Below the pieces are notes generated by a model. It worked only from the letters and a program-made list of their open reading frames with translations, made no database searches and was not told the origin of the DNA. Both the position numbers and the translations under genes were made by a program. A stretch of 9,146 nucleotides of DNA from DATJPR01 sp035506295 (GTDB taxonomy: Bacteria > Bacteroidota > Ignavibacteria > UBA10030 > UBA6906), in assembly GCA_035506295.1 (NCBI GenBank), contig DATJPR010000132.1, forward strand, positions 1 to 9,146. Reading direction: 5' to 3'. Of the stretch, positions 1 to 4,406 are shown piece by piece (position 1 is the stretch's first letter; every line of letters starts with the position of its first letter).

Positions 1-38
1 ACGAAGATGGTTATTGTATATTGTATTGCTAAACACAC

Positions 39-157
39 CGCGGGGTGGAGTCCCGACCAATCGTTCCGCACAAACACCGTGCGGGAATTTCGCGGTAGGT
101 GGGACTACCGCTCAACCGGTCGGGATTTCGTCCGCCTCCGGCGGACTCAACAATTGG
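39..157 (+). pseudogene. 5' fragment of a tRNA-fMet gene with D-loop insertion
   Basis: Positions 39-50 (CGCGGGGTGGAG) are identical to the first 12 bases of the intact tRNA-fMet at 190. They are followed by 100 inserted bases, and then CAATTGG (151-157) resumes exactly where the intact gene continues after GGAG. After 157 the similarity stops: no anticodon arm, T arm or 3' acceptor strand follows before the intact tRNA begins at 190. It is therefore read as the remaining 5' part of a third copy. The preceding bases in frame (ACC GCG GGG TGG AGT) read T-A-G-W-S, the same tail the GIY-YIG gene has at the other copy, so the end of another GIY-YIG gene could lie just outside the window. That is inference, because only 38 bases precede the fragment. 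Confidence 0.55.
51..150. repeat. Nested palindromic insertion in tRNA D loop
   Basis: The outer arms TCCCGACC (51-58) and GGTCGGGA (118-125) are a perfect 8-bp inverted repeat. Inside lie TCCGCAC/GTGCGGG (65-71 and 79-85, one G-U pair) and CGGTAG/CTACCG (93-98 and 105-110). Directly after is a separate hairpin, GTCCGCC TCC GGCGGAC (130-146). The TCCCGAC and TCCGCC arms recur in the insertions of the copy at 540-697, which points to a shared family of small repeats. Frame 1 stays open through the whole insertion, to a TAG at 175-177. Confidence 0.6.
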
Positions 158-189
158 CGTTGGCAGTTCTGCAGTAGATATACCATGAT

Positions 190-262
<73 letters not shown>

Positions 263-271
263 CAACGATTC

Positions 272-300
272 AAAAAGCCTCCTGCGTAGGGAGGCTTTTT
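272..300 (+). terminator. Rho-independent terminator after tRNA-fMet
   Basis: The 11-bp stem AAAAAGCCTCC (272-282) pairs with GGAGGCTTTTT (290-300) around a 7-base loop, giving a GC core and a T run at the 3' side. It begins nine bases after the end of the tRNA. The A and T tracts pair with each other, so it could also stop transcription coming from the right. The start codon of the next gene comes only six bases after the stem. Confidence 0.85.
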
Positions 301-306
301 TGCTAT

Positions 307-570
307 ATGCCCTTTTGCACATACATATTGATTAGCGAGGAAGGGTACCACTACACTGGTCAGACCGCCGACTTGTCGCTGCGCCTTGATCGACATCGTC
401 TGAAAACGACACACTATACAAAGAAGGGCACCGACTGGAGGGTGATTTATTGGAAGGAATTTGAGACGAGATCAGAGGCAGTGAAACATGAGAAGTGGCT
501 CAAGAGCGGAATAGGCAGGGAATGGGCGAAGGCCAACATCGCGGGGTGGAGTCCGCCGAAGGCGGAGTAG
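307..570 (+). CDS. GIY-YIG domain endonuclease (UvrC N-terminal/URI type)
   Basis: An 87-residue single-domain protein of the small GIY-YIG family, whose members are predicted to cut DNA with one metal. The first motif is degenerate (T5-Y6-I7 in place of GIY) and the second reads Y16-T17-G18 in place of YIG. The conserved Arg and His follow at R26 and H30, and the helix S56-EAVKHEKWLKSG holds the expected metal-binding Glu, probably E62. The length is normal for the family. ATG 307 is the only sensible start; there is no Shine-Dalgarno (SD) sequence, and the frame is open upstream through the terminator and tRNA. The last ten residues (I78-E87) are encoded by the 5' end of the second tRNA copy, and the stop TAG (568-570) is the TAG of the tRNA D arm. 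Homing or repair activity is inference; the family includes both and many uncharacterised members. Confidence 0.85.
   Translation: MPFCTYILISEEGYHYTGQTADLSLRLDRHRLKTTHYTKKGTDWRVIYWKEFETRSEAVKHEKWLKSGIGREWAKANIAGWSPPKAE
552..566. repeat. 15-base hairpin insertion in the tRNA D loop
   Basis: A perfect palindrome, TCCGCC GAA GGCGGA, replaces the six bases CAATTG of the intact gene. The net change is +9, so the reading frame of the overlapping GIY-YIG gene is preserved and the insert encodes its tail PPKAE. The same arms occur in the hairpin at 130-146. Confidence 0.8.
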
Positions 571-588
571 CTCGTCGGGCTCATAACC

Positions 589-617
589 TCCCGACAGAAA
601 GCGTCGGGATAAACTCC
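589..617. repeat. Hairpin insertion in the tRNA anticodon arm
   Basis: TCCCGAC (589-595) and GTCGGGA (603-609) form a perfect 7-bp stem around AGAAAGC, followed by TAAACTCC. It replaces CGAA of the intact gene, destroying the original 3' strand of the anticodon stem. The left arm itself contains CCCGA (590-594), which could pair with TCGGG (575-579) instead. Confidence 0.75.
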
Positions 618-634
618 GGTTGTAGGTTCAAGTC

Positions 635-682
635 GAGCGAACCGTCCGGGTTCGCGAGACCTCGTCCCGGTCTTCGGGACGG
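635..682. repeat. Double-hairpin insertion in the tRNA T loop
   Basis: There are two perfect 7-bp stems in series: GCGAACC (637-643) with GGTTCGC (649-655), and CGTCCCG (663-669) with CGGGACG (675-681). The 48 bases are bounded by GTC on both sides (632-634 and 683-685), where the intact gene has GTC once. This is compatible with a 3-base target duplication, though that length is too short to prove it. Confidence 0.75.
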
Positions 683-700
683 GTCCTACCCCCGCTACAA

Positions 701-730
701 CAAAAATGGTTCCGGAAGGAACCATTTTTG
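701..730. terminator. Bidirectional terminator after the interrupted tRNA copy
   Basis: A perfect 13-bp stem (701-713 with 718-730) around the loop GGAA, with a GC core GGTTCC and A/T tracts on both sides, is able to act on either strand. It would end transcription from the tRNA side (+) and any read-through of the minus-strand ABC operon. Its stem sequence differs from the terminator at 272-300, so the two tRNA copies did not simply carry the same terminator with them. Confidence 0.85.
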
Positions 731-750
731 TTGTAATTCTCCGTTGCCTA

Positions 751-785
751 TTGTCCATCGACGAGTGTCCATTGACATCGTCGAC
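751..785. repeat. Degenerate 7-base tandem repeat
   Basis: Reading in steps of seven from 751 gives TTGTCCA, then TCGACGA, then GTGTCCA, then TTGACAT, then CGTCGAC. The first and third units differ at two of seven positions; the others are looser. It resembles the clearer heptad tracts at 4304-4324, 4355-4382 and 4591-4618, but is the weakest of the four. Confidence 0.35.
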
Positions 786-1053
786 GGCAATTCCATCACT
801 CATCACGACGGCAAGCTCGATCTCAGCAAGAGATCGGCTGAAGAATTCCTCGACCTTCTTGACCGCTGCCGTCCAATTCGGCAGACACAGTTCTCTCAAC
901 TACCGGCAGAACCTCCACCACGATCCCTTTGACCAGGGCTTCCGGACCTTTCAGCATTCGGGCGTGATCCTTGAGAACGTCACTCTCTTTGACTACTTCG
1001 GCTCTACGCACGGCGATAGTCCCCTCATGTTGGTGAACGATTCGCGTCGTCAC
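760..1053 (-). pseudogene. Possible decayed coding sequence (unrecognised)
   Basis: On the minus strand, a frame from GTG 1053 has about 54 codons with no T in first codon position, a coding-like bias (charged, Val-rich, for example AVRRAEVVKESDVLKDHARM). Near 895 the coding look shifts to another frame (NWTAAVKKVEEFFSRSLAEI and on), as expected of one frameshift. The second frame then runs without a stop into the heptad repeat and terminator hairpin, which is not how an intact gene ends. The palindrome at 1063-1084 lies immediately upstream of the proposed start. No family is recognised, and a shadow-frame origin cannot be excluded. Confidence 0.2.
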
Positions 1054-1062
1054 CTTCAGAGT

Positions 1063-1084
1063 GCCTGCCCGCTGGCAGGCGGGC
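1063..1084. repeat. GC-rich palindrome with two alternative folds
   Basis: GCCTGCC (1063-1069) and GGCAGGC (1074-1080) form a perfect 7-bp stem with loop CGCT. GCCCGC (1067-1072) and GCGGGC (1079-1084) form a competing 6-bp stem. There is no T run on either side, so a terminator role is not supported. It resembles in style the hairpins inserted in the tRNA copies. Confidence 0.6.
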
Positions 1085-1135
1085 TACTGGGCATGTCTTT
1101 TCGCACTGAAGTTCAACGAAGATTGGAACATCTCT

Positions 1136-2419
1136 CTACGTGTGCTCCGACCAGCGAAACAGTCGAGCGCCGACAAGAAATGACACGGACCCAAAAGCAG
1201 CGAGAATCAGGTACGGCGGCAAGAGTTCCTGAAAGGAAAAGTCCCGCCAGATCGCGCCTTCCAGAGCAAGAATGCCCCACTTTATGGGGCTGATGTTGCT
1301 CAATGCCTTGAGCCAATCGGGCATGAAAAATAGCGGAAGCATGCCGCCGCCGATCATTGCCAATACCATCAACACCCCCCAACCGATGCCGCTGGTTGCA
1401 CGTTCCGTTTTCCCAAGCACGGAAAGCAGCATCATCACACCGACAAAGGAGCCCGCTACAACTACCAATCCAAGCGCAAGTTTGAAATACGATGCGACCC
1501 GGATGCCAAACACAAGGATCCCCACCAGCATGACAATGAAGGAGACGGAAATGGTGGTGAGAAAACAGGCCAGGGCTTTGCTGCCAAGAAGGTGATAGCT
1601 GCTTAACGGTGCAGCCAGGAGGCGCATGAGAGTGCCTTCCCTTCTCTCTGTCACCAGCGAGACCGCAAAGGTCGTGGTGCATGCGATAATCCCCCACATG
1701 ACGCCCTGCGGGAAAGTCACGGCGAACGAGCTTGGCGGACCGATTCGCTGCCGGCTGATTTCTTTCTCTTCGATTTTGAGCGGTTCAAATCCCGACCAAT
1801 GCCCGTTCCTTTCGCTTGCGGAGCTGGTTGTGTCGGCCAGGTAGCTGTCCAGGCTGGACAGGAAACTTTCCAGGTTCGCTGATACTCCGACGGGATGCTC
1901 CCGCGCAGATTGTAATGAAGCCTGCACTTGCTTGCGCATCTGTTTGCGGTCGGAAAATACCTGTTGCATATCCTGGGCACCATATTTCAGCAGCAAGCCG
2001 GTTAACAGGCTGGCTTCTGGGCGGCGGGAAGGGTCGATCCCGATTTCGACAACGGGGGCCGCACTGGTAAACATATTCTCCCTGGCTTTGCTGTATCCCT
2101 TCTTTATCAAAACATATGCGGCCTTTTTCCCCAAACGGACATCTTCCTGTGCTTGCTCCAAACGCGTCGGGGTGATTTGCAACTCTTCGGAATGCGCCAG
2201 GGTATCTACAAACCTTTGTGATATCTCAGTGCTGTCCTGGTCAACGACGTAGATAGATAGAGCGCTTGCGTGTGAACCGGAATCGCCACCGGCGCCGGAG
2301 AATATGACCCCCATAAAAACGGCGACCAACATTGGGTAGAAGAACGTAAAGAAGAAGCCGGCCTTGTCGCGCAGCAGAATGCGCAAATCTTTCATTGCAA
2401 GCGTCCAAATGATGTTCAT
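1136..2419 (-). CDS. ABC-2 type transporter permease
   Basis: A 427-residue inner-membrane subunit of an ABC exporter (ABC2_membrane_3-like layout). One transmembrane helix near residues 21-41 is followed by an extracytoplasmic domain of roughly 190 residues rich in charged and Gln/Ser residues. From about residue 232 there are five or so closely packed membrane segments. E258-R-R-E-G-T263 followed by LMRLLAAPLS is the typical cytoplasmic coupling segment that contacts the ATPase. It starts one base after the stop of the ATPase gene (TAG C ATG on the minus strand), with GAGGG (2430-2426) as ribosome binding site, so the two are translationally linked. Such pairs export drugs, lipids or other compounds, and sometimes work with an HlyD-type adaptor; none is seen here and the substrate cannot be told. 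Confidence 0.9.
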   Translation of the reverse strand: MNIIWTLAMKDLRILLRDKAGFFFTFFYPMLVAVFMGVIFSGAGGDSGSHASALSIYVVDQDSTEISQRFVDTLAHSEELQITPTRLEQAQEDVRLGKKAAYVLIKKGYSKARENMFTSAAPVVEIGIDPSRRPEASLLTGLLLKYGAQDMQQVFSDRKQMRKQVQASLQSAREHPVGVSANLESFLSSLDSYLADTTSSASERNGHWSGFEPLKIEEKEISRQRIGPPSSFAVTFPQGVMWGIIACTTTFAVSLVTERREGTLMRLLAAPLSSYHLLGSKALACFLTTISVSFIVMLVGILVFGIRVASYFKLALGLVVVAGSFVGVMMLLSVLGKTERATSGIGWGVLMVLAMIGGGMLPLFFMPDWLKALSNISPIKWGILALEGAIWRDFSFQELLPPYLILAAFGSVSFLVGARLFRWSEHT

Positions 2420-2420
2420 G

Positions 2421-3266
2421 CTAATCCCTCAATGTTCGTCCGGTCAAACTCAAAAACACTGTTTCCAGACTTGGGCGCAAAACCCGGAACCCAAGAAGTC
2501 CTGGTTCATTTTGCAGTCTGAGAATATCCTCGATGGGATTTTGGGTTTCGACTGTCTGTTCTCCATCCGCTTTTTCCATGACGATGGTGCTATTCCCACC
2601 ATGCTGTTTGATCAGAGCATCCACCGAGTCAAGCGCCAGGAGTTTTCCGCGATCCACGATGCCGACACGGTCACAAAGTCGCTCCGCTTCTTCAATGTAA
2701 TGCGTCGTGTAAATCACTGTGCAGCCTTCTTTTTTGAGTTGTTCGATATTCTCAAAAATAGCGTTCCTCGACTGTGTATCAACGCCGACCGTGGGTTCAT
2801 CCAGAATCAAGAATTCGGGATTGTGAACCAGCGCCACCGCCAGATTCAGGCGGCGTTTCATCCCTCCGGAAAACTTTTTGACGCGATCGTTTTTTCGTTC
2901 ACGAAGCTCCACAAAATCCAGTGACCAGGCCACACGTTCCTGCAATTGTGCGCCGCGTAATCCGTAAATCCTACCAAAGCACTCCAGGTTTTCCTCTGCT
3001 GAGAGATCGTTGTAGAGAGAAAGCGTCTGCGGCGCAACACCGATGTTCAGGCGTACGGTTGGATTTCTCGGGGAGCCGAGGCCGGAGATATTCACCGAGC
3101 CGGAATCCGGTTTTGCCAACCCCACGGCCATATTGACAAGTGTCGTTTTGCCGGCGCCGTTGGGGCCGAGAAGGCCAAAGACCTGATGTGGTGTTATAGT
3201 CAATGAGATTCCATCCACCGCGATAGTCTTCCCGTATGTCTTTCGGATATTCTCGAATGTTATCAT
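2421..3266 (-). CDS. ABC transporter ATP-binding protein
   Basis: A 281-residue nucleotide-binding subunit that powers the permease encoded next to it. The motifs are complete: Walker A GPNGAGKTT (34-42), Q-loop Gln80 (VAPQ), signature FSGGMKRR (132-139; SGG form), Walker B LILDEP (153-158) with catalytic Glu157, D-loop near Asp163, and the switch His189 (TTH). The C-terminal 80 or so residues are the usual variable extension of the exporter-type (CcmA/NatA-like) subfamily. The length is typical. The ATG at 3266 is preceded on the minus strand by GAGGAAG (3282-3276), nine bases away, a good ribosome binding site. It is the first gene of a two-gene operon. No convincing promoter was identified; an imperfect hairpin lies in the leader. 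Confidence 0.95.
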   Translation of the reverse strand: MITFENIRKTYGKTIAVDGISLTITPHQVFGLLGPNGAGKTTLVNMAVGLAKPDSGSVNISGLGSPRNPTVRLNIGVAPQTLSLYNDLSAEENLECFGRIYGLRGAQLQERVAWSLDFVELRERKNDRVKKFSGGMKRRLNLAVALVHNPEFLILDEPTVGVDTQSRNAIFENIEQLKKEGCTVIYTTHYIEEAERLCDRVGIVDRGKLLALDSVDALIKQHGGNSTIVMEKADGEQTVETQNPIEDILRLQNEPGLLGFRVLRPSLETVFLSLTGRTLRD

Positions 3267-3287
3267 AAATCGTCACTTCCTCACGTT

Positions 3288-3316
3288 GTTTACCTGCAAC
3301 GGAAGCAGGCGTAAAC
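3288..3316 (-). promoter_or_regulatory. Imperfect hairpin in the leader of the ABC operon
   Basis: GTTTAC (3288-3293) pairs with GTAAAC (3311-3316), and CTG (3294-3296) with CAG (3306-3308) across a two-base bulge. It lies 22 bases 5' of the ATPase start codon and just before its ribosome binding site. It could be an operator or a leader structure; nothing further supports a role. Confidence 0.25.
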
Positions 3317-3427
3317 CGACTTTCTCCTCCGCGACGATGCGGTCATTTCAGCAAGGCATCGCATAGAGAGTGTGGGAGTATTTTGCCTTTGCGTAGAAGG
3401 AACATCGAGTGTTCTCCCAGCGTATTG

Positions 3428-3441
3428 TGTTGCCGGCAACA
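3428..3441. repeat. 14-bp perfect palindrome upstream of short ORF
   Basis: TGTTGCCGGCAACA is fully self-complementary. Together with the inverted repeat GAACA/TGTTC at 3400-3414 it lies 22-64 bases before the start of the short ORF at 3464, a position where regulator binding sites are common. No regulator is encoded nearby, so a role is only a possibility. Confidence 0.35.
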
Positions 3442-3463
3442 ACATTCGAGGAGGGAGCACCCG

Positions 3464-3550
3464 ATGAAAAAGAAGACTGAACACACCAAACGGATCGATG
3501 AAAAGATAGTTGATTCGATTGCCGGTTTCGTCAAGCCCTATGGCCATTGA
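3464..3550 (+). CDS. Short hypothetical ORF (28 aa), possibly a broken gene
   Basis: Starts at ATG 3464 after a strong purine-rich site, GAGGAGGGAG (3448-3457), six bases upstream, the best ribosome binding site in this stretch. The product is Lys-rich at the N-terminus (MKKKTEHTKRIDEKIVDSIA, then a short tail) and stops at TGA 3548-3550. The same frame continues beyond the stop (IEHMVFMLLNVMLELLPDR and on, to about 3699), so this may be the first part of a longer gene interrupted by a nonsense change. No family is recognised, and no membrane segment lies before the stop. Confidence 0.3.
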   Translation: MKKKTEHTKRIDEKIVDSIAGFVKPYGH

Positions 3551-3920
3551 TCGATCGAACATATGGTGTTCATGCTGCTGAACGTGATGCTTGAGCTTCT
3601 GCCGGATCGGGCCGTCAACAGACAGATTGGGGTCACCTCGCCTGCACGCGGACCAGCGACGGCAAGAACCGTCGAAACGGCGCCCCTCAGTGGCTTTTAA
3701 GACCACCTTCGGGACCATTGAGGATCTGTTCGTCCCGCTCTTTCGCGAGAGGGCCTTGGAGCGTGGCGTGTTCGCGTGGTATCAGCCGCGAACCGATGAT
3801 GGAAATAGAGCGCGGGGGACATTGTTCTTAAACGGGGCAAGCACCTACATGTTGCGGGCATGGCCGGACAGACGAACGGTGAGCGCTAAGAGGGCAACTG
3901 GCGGGACGTTGTGTTTTGAT

Positions 3921-3940
3921 GAATGGAGTCTATTCCATTC
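3921..3940. repeat. Stem-loop in gene-poor region
   Basis: GAATGGA (3921-3927) and TCCATTC (3934-3940) form a perfect 7-bp stem around GTCTAT. There is no T run and no adjacent gene end, so its role is unknown. Confidence 0.4.
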
Positions 3941-4121
3941 CACCGACACAATCTCGTTTCAGAATTTGAATCGGAATCCTGCAGGGGAATGCTTTGAAAT
4001 GCTAGAATTATTTCGAGTTTGCTTAGATCCCATGCGTTCTCCTGTTTTTCTGCAGTCGATATATCCCGCTACCGCCTCAACTAAATGGTCTTGCAGTGGG
4101 ACTCTTCAACTCAATTCCCCC

Positions 4122-4304
4122 TCAGCGTTTGGCGCGGTCTTGAATGCTCCCCAAAATATAATCGGACAACATCCTCGATTGGCGAAGCAAGCACATCTTC
4201 CGAACTGCGACGCTGCTTCCGGCGGTCAGACGATAGAAATGGACCCCGGTGGAGAGATTGCTGCCATCGAAGCTGAATGAGTACTTGCCTGCCGGGTACC
4301 TGCC
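4122..4304 (-). pseudogene. Remnant of a second T9SS C-terminal sorting domain
   Basis: The minus strand from 4304 reads GRYPAGKYSFSFDG, then NLSTGVHFYRL and TAGSSVAVRKM, ending in CLLR at 4182. This is the last 40 or so residues of a type A sorting domain, lacking the upstream FQNYPNPFNP half. It matches the end of the large protein encoded just upstream (SGMYFYRLTAGNNSAVRKM). The usual stop right after the terminal Lys/Arg is absent: the frame goes on for 19 residues to TGA 4124-4122. No start codon or signal peptide is attached. It is read as the leftover of another secreted-protein gene, or of a duplicated 3' end. Confidence 0.75.
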
Positions 4305-4324
4305 GTCTACTGTCCGCTGTCCGC
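4304..4324. repeat. 7-base tandem repeat
   Basis: CGTCTAC is followed by TGTCCGC twice (4311-4317 and 4318-4324, identical). It abuts the 5' boundary of the sorting-domain remnant. Confidence 0.55.
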
Positions 4325-4354
4325 ACCCGTGAGCTTGCAGAAGGCAAGCGTCGC

Positions 4355-4382
4355 GGAAGTAGGAAGTACGCAGTAATCAGTA
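4355..4382. repeat. 7-base tandem repeat, four units
   Basis: GGAAGTA occurs twice (4355-4368), followed by CGCAGTA and ATCAGTA. All four units end in AGTA, in exact register. The tract lies in the 100-base gap between the stop of the large gene and the sorting-domain remnant. Confidence 0.6.
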
Positions 4383-4406
4383 AGAGGAAGGCGGCGCTCA
4401 TGCGGC

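Larger units (their letters stand above)
540..697 (+). pseudogene. Second tRNA-fMet copy interrupted by three hairpin insertions
   Basis: Four blocks are identical to the intact tRNA: 540-551 (=190-201), 567-588 (=208-229), 618-634 (=234-250) and 683-701 (=248-266). They keep the acceptor stem, the anticodon CAT (582-584) and both T-stem strands. Between them sit 552-566 in place of CAATTG, 589-617 in place of CGAA, and 635-682, which is flanked by a repeated GTC. There is not one substitution in the retained parts. The insertions fall in the D loop, the anticodon arm and the T loop, so the arms could still pair, but the anticodon loop is distorted and normal function seems unlikely. The 5' end overlaps the GIY-YIG gene, and a terminator begins four bases after the end. 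Confidence 0.8.
731..1135. other. Gene-poor region between tRNA cluster and ABC operon
   Basis: No recognised gene. It holds a degenerate heptad repeat (751-785), a GC-rich palindrome (1063-1084) and two overlapping minus-strand reading frames that may be a decayed gene (see the entry at 760-1053). Plus-strand frames over the same bases read as shadows and match no family that I recognise. Confidence 0.5.
3267..4121. other. Long region without a confident gene
   Basis: About 850 bases between the ABC operon and the T9SS fragment. It contains a leader hairpin (3288-3316), two small inverted repeats (3400-3414 and 3428-3441), a short ORF with a strong ribosome binding site (3464-3550) and a stem-loop (3921-3940). 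A plus-strand open frame covers 3591-4280, but it runs antisense through the sorting-domain remnant and has unfavourable codon choice. The reading frame of the short ORF continues after its stop to about 3699, which may mean a broken gene. No transposase or other known family was recognised. Confidence 0.5.

Noticed and set aside
495..932. Plus-strand ORF across the interrupted tRNA
   Set aside because: It overlaps the GIY-YIG gene, tRNA parts and the terminator hairpin; no family resemblance.
706..1293. Plus-strand ORF of 195 residues
   Set aside because: It starts inside a terminator stem and runs antisense into the permease gene; the product matches nothing recognised.
1789..1800. TCCCGACCAAT in the permease gene, shared with the tRNA insert at 51
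   Set aside because: Only 11 bases match, with no palindrome partner nearby, and the permease reading frame is normal; chance is sufficient.
3290..3718. Minus-strand ORF of 142 residues before the ABC operon
   Set aside because: Low-complexity His/Arg-rich shadow without motifs; it covers the short ORF and palindromes on the other strand.
3591..4280. Plus-strand ORF of 229 residues
   Set aside because: Its last part is antisense to the sorting-domain remnant; codon choice is poor, there is no ribosome binding site and no recognised motif. It is kept only as a note within the gene-poor region.
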